The notes under the pieces: model-generated | Told to the model about the DNA's origin: nothing | Seen by the model: only the letters and a program-made list of their open reading frames with translations | The model's database searches: none | Source of the DNA: Dyadobacter sp. CECT 9275 | Lineage (GTDB): Bacteria > Bacteroidota > Bacteroidia > Cytophagales > Spirosomataceae | DNA: 64,000 nt | Direction: 5' to 3' | Assembly: GCF_907164905.1 (NCBI RefSeq) | Contig: NZ_CAJRAF010000001.1 | Location: 1,213,001 to 1,277,000, forward strand | Program-made: the position numbers and the translations under genes | In this document: one piece after another, positions 36,745 through 45,160 of the stretch | Layout of the letters: each line of letters starts with the position of its first letter | Position numbering within the stretch: position 1 is the stretch's first letter

Positions 36745-36773
36745 TTTTTGTCAATAAAATGTCTTTATCTTTG
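36745..36773 (+). promoter_or_regulatory. Promoter of the SRP RNA
   Basis: TATCTTTG (36766-36773) is a perfect TAnnTTTG element; TTTTTG (36745-36750) is a candidate -33 element with a 15-base spacer, shorter than usual. Transcription would start about five bases later, at the 5' end of the SRP RNA. Confidence 0.6.
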
Positions 36774-36777
36774 CAAC

Positions 36778-36874
36778 GGCAAATCGGAACTACCAGCTCC
36801 TTCCGAATCCCCCAGGTCCTGACGGAAGCAAGGGTAGGTGGTCGATGCGGTGAGATTCTCGGTTTGCCTTTTTT
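36778..36874 (+). ncRNA. ffs: Signal recognition particle RNA (small bacterial type)
   Basis: About 97 bases forming the 4.5S-like hairpin RNA that binds Ffh in co-translational protein targeting. The apical domain CCCAGGTCCTGACGGAAGCA AGGG carries the conserved loop and the asymmetric internal loop. The ends pair: GGCAAATCGG at the 5' side with TCGGTTTGCC at the 3' side, followed by seven T as terminator. A strong -7 box precedes it. The RNA explains the long apparent upstream extension of the aldolase reading frame. Confidence 0.93.
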
Positions 36875-36965
36875 TGTTTCCTCACTTTTCATTTTTGCCT
36901 TTCTTTTTGCTTTTCACAAGCGTTTCCTACTTTTGTGGAATATACTTAACCATTCAATTTTCGCG

Positions 36966-37622
36966 ATGAAATTTTTTATTGATACTGCCAATCTTAAAGA
37001 GATACAGGAAGCCCACTTATTAGGGGTTTTAGATGGTGTTACCACCAATCCTTCGCTTATGGCGAAAGAAGGAATTACGGGAAAGGATAATATCATGCGT
37101 CACTATAAAGCAATTTGCGATATCGTTGACGGTGACGTGAGCGCTGAGGTGATCTCGACCGATTTGGAAGGGATGATACGGGAAGGGGAAGAACTCATTG
37201 AAATCGACGAAAAAATTGTTGTGAAAATCCCGATGATCAAAGACGGTGTTAAAGCGTTGAAGTACTTCTCGGGCAAAGGTGTACGCACCAATTGTACGCT
37301 TATATTTTCTGCGGGGCAAGCCTTATTGGCCGCCAAGGCAGGTGCAACTTATGTTTCTCCGTTTATCGGCCGTTTGGACGATATCTCAACAGATGGTATC
37401 GCGCTGATCGAGCAGATCCTTACTATTTACAGAAATTACGGCTATGAAACGCAAGTTCTGGCTGCTTCTGTTCGCCACCCGATGCACATTTTACAGTGTG
37501 CTGAACTTGGTGCAGACGTAATGACTGGCCCGCTGAGCGCAATTGAAGCCTTGCTGAAACACCCGCTTACGGATATTGGTCTGGCGAAATTCCTTTCCGA
37601 TTACCAAAAAGGAAATTCCTGA
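36966..37622 (+). CDS. fsa: Fructose-6-phosphate aldolase / transaldolase
   Basis: A 218-aa class I aldolase of the small transaldolase family, linking glycolysis and the pentose phosphate pathway or cleaving fructose-6-phosphate. Motifs: [24 protein letters not shown], the Schiff-base Lys in [37 protein letters not shown] and ASVRHPMHI. The start is the ATG at 36966, since the frame continues upstream only through the SRP RNA. The gene is about 90 bases after that RNA, too close for a separate typical promoter and possibly read from its own weak one. Confidence 0.93.
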   Translation: MKFFIDTANLKEIQEAHLLGVLDGVTTNPSLMAKEGITGKDNIMRHYKAICDIVDGDVSAEVISTDLEGMIREGEELIEIDEKIVVKIPMIKDGVKALKYFSGKGVRTNCTLIFSAGQALLAAKAGATYVSPFIGRLDDISTDGIALIEQILTIYRNYGYETQVLAASVRHPMHILQCAELGADVMTGPLSAIEALLKHPLTDIGLAKFLSDYQKGNS

Positions 37623-37766
37623 GGTTGATTGTAATTTGAGTTAAAATATGGTTTGAGCGAGGTCGCAGACATAAGAAAAGTGTCATGGCTTCGCTCAAAG
37701 TAGTAAATCAGGGTATCTGTTAACGGTTAGTCAAATGCTGTTAACTAAAAACTGCCAACTTTTCCT

Positions 37767-38444
37767 ATGACTGATCATTCAGAGCCGATTATAAAACTGG
37801 ACCGGGCGGATATCTACCAGGGTGAAAGGCCAGTATTAAACGATGTGCACTTTGAGATTAATGAAGGAGAATTCGTTTATATGATCGGACGCACGGGTAG
37901 CGGCAAAAGCTCTTTGCTCAAAACGCTCTATGCTGATCTGTGGCTTCATACCGGTTCGGCCAAAGTGGCAGGGTATGAATTGCACAAGATCAAAAGAGCA
38001 GACATACCGTTCCTGCGCAGAAAGATTGGTATTGTTTTCCAGGATTTTCAGCTGTTGTCTGATCGTTGTGTTGAGGATAACCTGGCCTTTGTATTGAAAG
38101 CCACAGGCTGGACCAATCCATCCAAAATATCCAAACGGATTGCCGAAGTGTTGATGCAGGTAGGCCTGGGTACTTCCCAGAAAAGAATGCCCCATCAGCT
38201 TTCTGGCGGTGAACAGCAGCGCATCGTAATTGCACGGGCAATGTTAAACGAACCCAAAATTTTGATTGCCGATGAGCCTACGGGCAACCTTGACCCTGAG
38301 GTGGCGGACCAGATCATGCAGGTGTTCAAAACCATTAACAACGCAGGAACCGCCATTTTGATGGCCACTCACAATCACGAATTTCTCAGAAAATTCCCGG
38401 CAAGGGTATTGAAATGTGAAAACGGGAGTGTTCTGGAGGGGTAG
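37767..38444 (+). CDS. FtsE-like ABC transporter ATP-binding protein
   Basis: A 225-aa ABC ATPase with Walker [11 protein letters not shown]-loop DFQLL, signature LSGGEQQR, Walker [14 protein letters not shown] and the switch His in MATHNH. The sequence resembles FtsE, which with FtsX controls cell wall hydrolases at division. No ftsX follows: the next gene is on the other strand after a terminator, so the membrane partner must be encoded elsewhere. Confidence 0.85.
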   Translation: MTDHSEPIIKLDRADIYQGERPVLNDVHFEINEGEFVYMIGRTGSGKSSLLKTLYADLWLHTGSAKVAGYELHKIKRADIPFLRRKIGIVFQDFQLLSDRCVEDNLAFVLKATGWTNPSKISKRIAEVLMQVGLGTSQKRMPHQLSGGEQQRIVIARAMLNEPKILIADEPTGNLDPEVADQIMQVFKTINNAGTAILMATHNHEFLRKFPARVLKCENGSVLEG

Positions 38445-38458
38445 TTTATGGAAGTTTA

Positions 38459-38516
38459 TAAAAAACAGTTCACCGTATGCAGGTATTTTCCCTGATTACA
38501 GTGAACTGTTTTTTTA
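38459..38516 (+). terminator. Terminator of the ftsE-like gene
   Basis: Arms TAAAAAACAGTTCAC / GTGAACTGTTTTTTTA, perfect for about 14 bp, with a 27-base loop, ending in a T-run. It separates this gene from the convergent porX gene. Confidence 0.85.
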
Positions 38517-38569
38517 TAGCTATTGGCGTTGTTGAAGGTAGTATTTGTAAACCACCTTACTGAAAACGC

Positions 38570-40135
38570 TTACTTCGCTTTCAGATCAATATAAGGAATG
38601 ATCATCTCTTCCAGAGATACTCCGCCGTGCTGGAAAGTATCCCGGTAAAGATTCACATACTGGTTGAAGTTATTGGGATAAGCAAAGAAGTAATCCTCTT
38701 TTGTGAAAACATAGGAAGTCGATACGTGCGGTTTGGGAAGAAATATCCTTTCCGGCTTGCGGCATACCATCAGGTTTTTATCATCAAAGCCAAGGTTTTT
38801 CCCGTGTTTGTAACGGAGGTTGGTATTGGTCTCGCGGTAACCTATGATTTTCACCGGTTTCTGAACCCTGATCATACCATGGTCCGTCGTCAGAATCAGC
38901 CGGCATTTTTTTTCAGCTACTTTTTTGATGAAGTCGAGCAGTGGTGAATGCTGGAACCACGAACGGGTGAGAGAGCGGTAAGCGGCTTCGTCCGGCGCGA
39001 GCTCCTTGATCATCTGTACATCCGTCCGGGCATGGGAAAGCATATCTACAAAATTGTAGACGATCACATTCAGCTGGTTGTTGAGCAGGTTATTAAAATT
39101 ATCGATCAGCGATTTTCCCTGATTGGTATTCAAAATCTTGTTGTATGACATCTTGATATTAAGATGATTCATATCCAGCTGTTTCTGAAGGAAATCCTGT
39201 TCGTGATTGTTGAGGCCTTCTTCGCCGTCCGGAGTGTTTTCATCACTTACCCACCAATGCGGATGTTTACGTTCCATTTCACTGGGCATTAACCCAGAGA
39301 AAATGGCATTTCTGGCATACCCGGTGGTGGTGGGCAGGATGGAATAATACGACGACTCTTCCTCAATATTGAAATATTCCTGAAGAATCGGCTGTATCAT
39401 TTTCCACTGATCATACCTGAAATTATCTATCAGGAGAAAAAACAGCGGCTCTCCGGATCCTTTCAGGTGCGGGAATACCTTCTGTTTCATCAGCTGGTGC
39501 GACAGGATCGGCTTGTTGGAACGCGGGTCATTCAGCCATTCCTCATATTCTTCTTCAATAAATTTGCAGAAATTGGCATTGGCATCACTTTTCTGCATGC
39601 TGAATACCTCCGCCATCCCCTGGTCTTCTGAGCTCTCAAGTTCAAGTTCCCAGTAGATGAGTTTTTTATAAATATCAGCCCATTCTTCGTGCCCGATTCT
39701 GTCCTGGTACTGCATAGCCAGGTTCCGGAATTCCTGCTGATACGAAAGTGTCGTTTTTTCCGTAACCAGGCGTTTGTTGTCCAGTATTTTCTTTACAGAC
39801 AGTAGTATCTGATTGGGATTAAGGGGTTTAATTAGGTAATCGTCAATCTTGGAGCCAATGGCATCTTCCATGATGTGTTCTTCTTCGCTTTTCGTAATCA
39901 TGACCACGGGAAGGTTCGGCTGCTGTTGTTTGATTTGGGCCAAAGTTTCAAGCCCTGTCATTCCGGGCATCATTTCGTCGAGGAAGACAATATCAAAACG
40001 GTCGTTTTCGATTCGGTCAAGGGCATCGGCTCCGCTGTTTACCGGAGTAACGTTGTAACCTTTGTTGGTCAAAAACATGATATGGGGTTTGAGAAGATCT
40101 ATTTCGTCATCTGCCCAAAGAATATTGTATTGCAT
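38570..40135 (-). CDS. porX: PorX, response regulator with PglZ domain
   Basis: A 521-aa two-domain protein. Residues 1-120 are a receiver domain with phospho-acceptor Asp53 in IVFLDEMMPG, and conserved Lys103 in YLIKPLN. The rest is a PglZ/alkaline-phosphatase-like domain with metal-binding motifs LLIDNFRYDQW, YNFVDMLSHAR and TTDHGMIRVQKP. In Porphyromonas and Flavobacterium PorX, with the kinase PorY, controls expression of the type IX secretion system. porY is not in this window. Its presence indicates a T9SS-bearing bacterium. A 430-base region upstream of the gene contains no other CDS before kdsB. Confidence 0.93.
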   Translation of the reverse strand: MQYNILWADDEIDLLKPHIMFLTNKGYNVTPVNSGADALDRIENDRFDIVFLDEMMPGMTGLETLAQIKQQQPNLPVVMITKSEEEHIMEDAIGSKIDDYLIKPLNPNQILLSVKKILDNKRLVTEKTTLSYQQEFRNLAMQYQDRIGHEEWADIYKKLIYWELELESSEDQGMAEVFSMQKSDANANFCKFIEEEYEEWLNDPRSNKPILSHQLMKQKVFPHLKGSGEPLFFLLIDNFRYDQWKMIQPILQEYFNIEEESSYYSILPTTTGYARNAIFSGLMPSEMERKHPHWWVSDENTPDGEEGLNNHEQDFLQKQLDMNHLNIKMSYNKILNTNQGKSLIDNFNNLLNNQLNVIVYNFVDMLSHARTDVQMIKELAPDEAAYRSLTRSWFQHSPLLDFIKKVAEKKCRLILTTDHGMIRVQKPVKIIGYRETNTNLRYKHGKNLGFDDKNLMVCRKPERIFLPKPHVSTSYVFTKEDYFFAYPNNFNQYVNLYRDTFQHGGVSLEEMIIPYIDLKAK

Positions 40136-40301
40136 ATGAATTGTTGGTCGGTAAATAAAAAATCTGATGATAGATATTAAGTTTAACGCGTGCTTGATGC
40201 TTCTCGTGCCAGTCCCGGTTTAAATTTTAACTTTCTTTAAGAGATTGTACGCGAAAGAAGAAAGATGTGGTAATCAAAAAATCTATTCCAGCATTTTTCT
40301 T

Positions 40302-41042
40302 TCAGGACAAGAATTTCCTGGTGACCCGATCCAGATCCGCCGGTGTATCCACACCATGGGAATCGTCCGAGGTAACCACCGCGCGGATTGCATAACCGTT
40401 TTCCAGCCAGCGAAGCTGTTCAAGTGCTTCGGCTTTTTCAAGAGAAGAAACCGGCAGCTCGGTAATCCTTGCAAGGACGTCAACACGGTAAGCATATATA
40501 CCAATGTGTTTGTAAAAGGTATGGCTCTTTAACCATTCTTTCTCGTCGATATTCCGAAGGTGTGGGATGGTTTGCCGGCTGAAGTACATCACTTCATTTC
40601 GTTTATTGAGTATGGCCTTCGGAACGTTTACATTGAACAGGATATCTTCGGAATCAATGACCTTAACCAGGGTGGCTAGTTCAGTAGCGCCGTCCAAAAC
40701 TGCGGCGAGGTGATCAATGGGTTCTGGGCTAATGAACGGTTCATCTCCTTGAATGTTAATGACATAGTCAAAACTCATTTCTGTTTTTACCAGTGCTTCA
40801 TAACATCTGTCCGTCCCGCTTTGATGTGCCGTTGAAGTCATTACGGCTTCGCCGCCAAAGCCGAGTACATGTTCCAGTATACGCTCGTCGTCCGTGGCCA
40901 CAATAACCTTTGCAAGCTGGCTGGCCTGTACCGATTGTTCATATACCCGCTGGATCATACTTTTTCCGCCAATGTCTACCAGTGCCTTTGCGGGGAAACG
41001 GGTAGAAGCATAACGTGCGGGAATTATTCCTAAAATTTGCAC
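40302..41042 (-). CDS. kdsB: 3-deoxy-manno-octulosonate cytidylyltransferase
   Basis: Activates KDO with CTP to CMP-KDO for lipopolysaccharide core synthesis. The 246-aa protein has IIPARYASTRFPAKAL, VIVATDDERI, HQSGTDRCYEAL and NIQGDEPFISPE, all family signatures. Same strand as porX but 166 bases away, so probably separate. Divergent from the DUF4905 gene by a 57-base gap. Confidence 0.95.
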   Translation of the reverse strand: MQILGIIPARYASTRFPAKALVDIGGKSMIQRVYEQSVQASQLAKVIVATDDERILEHVLGFGGEAVMTSTAHQSGTDRCYEALVKTEMSFDYVINIQGDEPFISPEPIDHLAAVLDGATELATLVKVIDSEDILFNVNVPKAILNKRNEVMYFSRQTIPHLRNIDEKEWLKSHTFYKHIGIYAYRVDVLARITELPVSSLEKAEALEQLRWLENGYAIRAVVTSDDSHGVDTPADLDRVTRKFLS

Positions 41043-41099
41043 TTGATGAGTGTTTGAATGATATTATTTACAAATTTGTATCAAAATAAACTTTAAATT

Positions 41100-41888
41100 T
41101 TGCAAAAACTCTTTTCCTTTCGGTTTTCACAAAATATATGGCGTATCCTACCGCATCCGGACCCTGCAAGAAACGAATGGGCACTCGAATTACGCGAAAT
41201 TTCTGAAAAGAAGGTGTCTTTCGCATTAATTGATCTGGACAAACCTGCGATGATATGGCAGCAGGAGCCCGAAGGAACCGACTGGTGGACGTCCCTTACC
41301 TCTTTTTCGGAGGGCCATATTTTTTTGCATAATTACAGATACCCGGATATTCCGGAGCCAACGGACCTCCTATGTATTTCGGTAATCGACGGGCATCTTT
41401 CATGGGCACTGCCCAACCAGGTACTGGTAGAGCACCTGGGGCCAGGTGAGGAAATGGTTCTGATGCGTTCTGGAGAACAGCTTAAATATTCGGGAGTGAA
41501 TTCAAATACGGGGGAATTATTTACGTTAATTGAGAGATCTGAAAGAGAAACAATTACCGTAAATCTCAAGCAACCTGTAAGGTACAAAAGCGGAGATATG
41601 TATTTTGATCAGCTTTCTGCTTTTGTAAAGACAGCAGCCGGTGGAGCGGTTCCGGTAAGCATTGATTATCTTGATCAGGACCCGTATATGATGTTTTCTT
41701 ATTATATTTACGCGGGGGAAAAGTTTGTACAGCATTTGCTCATTGCCACAAAAAACAGAGAAATACTTTTTCACGAAAAGATCAGTGAGCCACGGGATGC
41801 TGTCAGCCTTTCTACTATGCTGCTGAAAGGTAGGGTGCTTGTATACCTCAAAAATAATAATGAATTTTCGAGTTTAAAGCTTTCATAA
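41100..41888 (+). CDS. DUF4905 family protein
   Basis: A 262-aa protein without signal peptide. The start appears to be a TTG at 41100 (reads MQKLFSFRFSQNIWRILPHPD); no ATG lies near. It matches the DUF4905 pattern (WRILPHPDPARNEWALELRE, PEGTDWWTSLTSF, GHIFLHNYRYPDIPEPTDL), a family of unknown function in Cytophagales. It is followed after three bases by a LysM protein, so the two form an operon. Confidence 0.7.
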   Translation: MQKLFSFRFSQNIWRILPHPDPARNEWALELREISEKKVSFALIDLDKPAMIWQQEPEGTDWWTSLTSFSEGHIFLHNYRYPDIPEPTDLLCISVIDGHLSWALPNQVLVEHLGPGEEMVLMRSGEQLKYSGVNSNTGELFTLIERSERETITVNLKQPVRYKSGDMYFDQLSAFVKTAAGGAVPVSIDYLDQDPYMMFSYYIYAGEKFVQHLLIATKNREILFHEKISEPRDAVSLSTMLLKGRVLVYLKNNNEFSSLKLS

Positions 41889-41891
41889 TTA

Positions 41892-42878
41892 ATGAAGTAT
41901 GTTATTTTCCTTGTTCTTGTAACAGGATGTTTGATAAAAGCCGGAGTGAGCAAAACAATGGCGAACGGAGTTATTACTGTGGATTCTGTTGGATATGAGA
42001 AGGTAGGAGGGAAAATTTACGTACTACATAAGGTGAACCAGGGACAGACCATGTTCGCGGTCGTAAGACAGTATGGGACGACGATACAATCTCTGCGGGA
42101 TGCCAATCCCGGGATACCCGACCAACTGCAGACGGGGCAGATGATCAGAGTACCCTATACACCCAAAGTTGCTAAAAATGAGGTCAAAAAACCGGAAGTG
42201 AAACCTGAGGTGAAAGAAGCGAAGCCAACACCGGCTCCCACCCAGACAGCCCCCGCACCAGCTTCCACTTCTGCTCCAAGTGCCACTGCGTCGGTTTCCG
42301 TGGCGCCCAATGGCATTCATAAAGTGGAACCCGGACAGACCCTTTACCGTGTGGCGGTAAAGTATGGTGTACTCATGGCCGATCTCAGAAAATGGAACAA
42401 TCTTACGGATGACAACCTTCAGGACGGCCAGGAGCTGATTGTCAGCGAGAAACCTGCCGGAAAACCAACTACGGCTCCTGTGACCACCCCGCCGGCTAAA
42501 GTAGTAACCACTACTGTTGTGAAAGATTCGGTGAAGGCGAAAACCGCGGTTGCTGAAAAGGTTGTAAAGCCTGTTGAAGAGGTTGTGCCGCCGAAAGTAG
42601 TGAAGGGCAAAAGAAAGTCCGAGTCGGGCCTTGCAGAAATGATTGAGACGGATGAAAGTACCAGTAAGTTTCTGGGACTTCACCGTACGGCACCGGTTGG
42701 TTCATTGGTGGAAGTACTCAATGAGTATAATCAGGAAAAGATCATTGTCCGTATTATTGGCCGGATTCCTGACACCAGCATCAATGATGATATTGTGATC
42801 AAACTTTCTTCCCGTGCGTTCGAAAAGGTTTCACCTAACAGCAAACGATTCAGAGCTGTGGTAAGTTATCTTGAGTGA
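41892..42878 (+). CDS. Secreted LysM-repeat protein with C-terminal RlpA-like domain
   Basis: A 328-aa exported protein (hydrophobic N-terminus). Two LysM modules are visible, about 46-90 (VLHKVNQGQTMFAVVRQYG) and 143-188 (HKVEPGQTLYRVAVKYG), separated by a proline/alanine-rich linker. The C-terminal part (SLVEVLNEYNQEKIIVRIIGRIPD, DIVIKLSSRAFEKVSPNSKRFRAVVSYLE) resembles a double-psi beta-barrel/RlpA-like fold. LysM modules bind peptidoglycan, so it acts in the cell wall. Follows the DUF4905 gene by three bases. Confidence 0.8.
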   Translation: MKYVIFLVLVTGCLIKAGVSKTMANGVITVDSVGYEKVGGKIYVLHKVNQGQTMFAVVRQYGTTIQSLRDANPGIPDQLQTGQMIRVPYTPKVAKNEVKKPEVKPEVKEAKPTPAPTQTAPAPASTSAPSATASVSVAPNGIHKVEPGQTLYRVAVKYGVLMADLRKWNNLTDDNLQDGQELIVSEKPAGKPTTAPVTTPPAKVVTTTVVKDSVKAKTAVAEKVVKPVEEVVPPKVVKGKRKSESGLAEMIETDESTSKFLGLHRTAPVGSLVEVLNEYNQEKIIVRIIGRIPDTSINDDIVIKLSSRAFEKVSPNSKRFRAVVSYLE

Positions 42879-42937
42879 TGGTTTAGCGTTTTCATCTAAA
42901 CTAAGTTCAGCGGATAACTTTTCAAAATTTAATAATT

Positions 42938-43150
42938 ATGAAACATTCACCCGAATTCCGTTCCAAAAGAGAAGAGGAGAGGGAAGCACTCAAAAATACG
43001 ACGGGATATAAAGTATGGAGCATTATGTTCTCCATCTTTTATCCATTTATAGCTGTTTTTACCTTTCTGTTTTCAGCTATCGTGATGATATTCTCCGGAA
43101 TATCCAGCGTACTTGCCTATATTTTTACAGGAGGGCATGCCAAACGCTGA
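42938..43150 (+). CDS. Small membrane protein
   Basis: A 70-aa protein with a charged N-terminus (KREEEREALKN) and one long hydrophobic stretch that could span the membrane once or as a hairpin (VWSIMFSIFYPFIAVFTF and LFSAIVMIFSGISSVLAYIF). Its end overlaps the start of the TIGR02757 gene by 14 bases, hinting at coupled translation. Function unknown. Confidence 0.65.
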   Translation: MKHSPEFRSKREEEREALKNTTGYKVWSIMFSIFYPFIAVFTFLFSAIVMIFSGISSVLAYIFTGGHAKR

Positions 43151-43934
43151 CAGCCCGGTGTTTTCTTCCTATGTGTCTGATTTACTGGAAGCAAAGGCAG
43201 AACAGTACAACGGTCCAGACTTTATTCCAAACGACCCGATCAGTATCCCGCACCGTTTCAGCCTCAAACAGGATATTGAGATCATGGGTTTCTGGGCTTC
43301 CATACTCGCCTGGGGGCAACGGAAGACCATCATCAATAAATGCGTGGAACTAATCACGCTGATGGATGGAGCTCCTTATGATTTCGTCAGGAACCATCAG
43401 GAAAGTGATCTGAAGGCATTTTTGTCGTTTAAACACCGTACATTTAATGCTACTGATACCCTTTACTTCCTCCATTTTTTTCAGGAGTATTACCGCAATC
43501 ATGATTCACTGGAAGAAGCATTCCTGGTGAATATGTCGGCTAATGAGCCCAATACCGAAAAGGGGTTGATTGGCTTTCATGATCTTTTTTGTGACTCAGC
43601 TTTTTTTCCGGAAAGGACCCGAAAGCATATCGCCACTCCGGTACGCAAGTCGTCCTGCAAAAGGTTGAACATGTTTCTCCGGTGGATGGTACGTAAGGAT
43701 GATAAAGGAGTTGATTTTGGTTTATGGAATCGGCTGAGCCCCGCGCAACTCATTTGTCCTTGTGATGTTCATGTAGATCGGGTAGCGCGCCTGTTGGGTC
43801 TGATAAAACGTCCTGTTACGGACTGGCAAACTGCCGTTGAACTTTCCGGTTCTCTCAGGCTCCTGAATCCTGATGACCCGGTTAAGTATGATTTTGCATT
43901 GTTCGGGTTAGGTATCGAAGGTTTTGCAAAATAA
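43137..43934 (+). CDS. TIGR02757 family protein
   Basis: A 265-aa cytosolic protein of the conserved Bacteroidetes family TIGR02757. Motifs include DPISIPHRFSLKQDIEIMGFWASILAWGQRKTII and the end segment LICPCDVHVDRVARLLGLIKR. The ATG at 43137 is chosen because an AGGAGGG stands before it; an ATG at 43113 adds eight residues. It lies inside the end of the small membrane protein gene. Function not established. Confidence 0.85.
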   Translation: MPNADSPVFSSYVSDLLEAKAEQYNGPDFIPNDPISIPHRFSLKQDIEIMGFWASILAWGQRKTIINKCVELITLMDGAPYDFVRNHQESDLKAFLSFKHRTFNATDTLYFLHFFQEYYRNHDSLEEAFLVNMSANEPNTEKGLIGFHDLFCDSAFFPERTRKHIATPVRKSSCKRLNMFLRWMVRKDDKGVDFGLWNRLSPAQLICPCDVHVDRVARLLGLIKRPVTDWQTAVELSGSLRLLNPDDPVKYDFALFGLGIEGFAK

Positions 43935-44066
43935 TGAGCTCGCAAAGATGAGAAGCCGAAAATGCGATCAGCTCCTGACGGGATGATAAAACGTCCCCGG
44001 GAGCTGATCATTTCAAGATACAAAGTGTGCGAAGATGGATTTCTGATTTTTGTAATTACCTCGTTA

Positions 44067-44915
44067 TCAGTGGTATTTTGCTTTCCAAAGCCTGAAATGT
44101 GCTCCCACCAGGATATTGGTCTGAAGAAACTCAAAATGCTGTTTAGCTCTGTCAGTAGCAAATTCGGTGGTACGTATGTCAGGCATGTTGATATAACCGC
44201 CCTTCGCTTCAGCCTGTATAAACAAATGGTTGAAGAAAGTTATGTTCAGCCCCACAACGGCCGCCACGCCGTAACCCGCTACATGAAACTGGTCATAACG
44301 ATCATAATTAAGTAGGGTAGTATTTGTTCTGGGATATAACATCCCGCCGCCAACTCCCTCGATCAGGCTGGCATCAATGTGTCTGAAGCCGCTCTTAGGG
44401 CTTAGGATGGTATGAGATCTCCGTAATTCAACATTGACATAGTTGAGGCCGTCGGTATGTTCAAATTTGAGGAAATCTTCTGTAAGCTGAATCGGTACGT
44501 GCGAATATATGCCATCATATCTGGTTCCGGTCTCACCAATTTTTCCATTAATATCAACCGTCTGGTTTTGCTTCATGACATATTTCATGTGATCAATACC
44601 GAAAGAAATACTATAGTTATCACGGAAGAAATAACCTACACGGAAATCGTATTGCGGAATGGTGACACGCCCGGGATTGAGATAGGGATCCAGACCGAAT
44701 TTACTCTGACGATCCTTTGCAACAACACTTTTCAGGGTGAAATCATAGTTTTCTCCGTGAAAGCGGATATTGGATTTGGTGTAGATACCCCGGTTCCATC
44801 CCCAATACATAAAAAAATTGCCTTTGTCGTTGTGTTTGACTTTATCGAAGGAAGTTTGGCTAAAAGAATGGGTTGTAACGGCCAACAGCGTTACCAACAG
44901 TAGAGACACTCTCAT
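44067..44915 (-). CDS. Outer-membrane protein of unknown function
   Basis: A 282-aa exported protein (signal MRVSLLLVTLLAVTTHSFSQ). Strands such as FMYWGWNRGIYTKSNIRF, DFRVGYFFRDNYSISFGIDHMKYVM, VNVELRRSHTILS and GAHFRLWKAKYH suggest an outer-membrane barrel. No specific family is recognised. Monocistronic. Confidence 0.7.
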   Translation of the reverse strand: MRVSLLLVTLLAVTTHSFSQTSFDKVKHNDKGNFFMYWGWNRGIYTKSNIRFHGENYDFTLKSVVAKDRQSKFGLDPYLNPGRVTIPQYDFRVGYFFRDNYSISFGIDHMKYVMKQNQTVDINGKIGETGTRYDGIYSHVPIQLTEDFLKFEHTDGLNYVNVELRRSHTILSPKSGFRHIDASLIEGVGGGMLYPRTNTTLLNYDRYDQFHVAGYGVAAVVGLNITFFNHLFIQAEAKGGYINMPDIRTTEFATDRAKQHFEFLQTNILVGAHFRLWKAKYH

Positions 44916-45077
44916 GACTATTTAGAAGAAGAAGTTTGCTGATAGACAGGTATTTTTGTTGTTCTGGCACTATGCTGCATGATTTCTTTTTTTAAAAGAA
45001 CACTGCATGTTAAAACGGTGTAAAGTTAACGTATATGCCAAAGAATGGGTTCGCGTTTCAATTAAAATATAATTAAA

Positions 45078-45119
45078 AAAAGACAGGCACGGTAATCAAT
45101 GTTACCATGCCTGTCTTTT
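45078..45119. terminator. Strong terminator before the ThuA-dehydrogenase gene
   Basis: Arms AAAGACAGGCA / TGCCTGTCTTT with an inner stem GGTAA/TTACC. It is bounded by A and T runs, so it can act in both directions. It lies past the stop of the leftward gene at 45161. Confidence 0.85.
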
Positions 45120-45160
45120 ACATTACTTAAAATAATGCGAGGGACAACCAGCCCTACGCC

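Noticed and set aside
36759..36965. Extension of the aldolase reading frame upstream of 36966
   Set aside because: The extension runs through the SRP RNA and its terminator; the family starts at [10 protein letters not shown].
42024..42683. 219-aa minus-strand frame opposite the LysM gene
   Set aside because: The + strand LysM protein is clearly real; the antisense frame arises from its proline/alanine-rich codons and has no family match.
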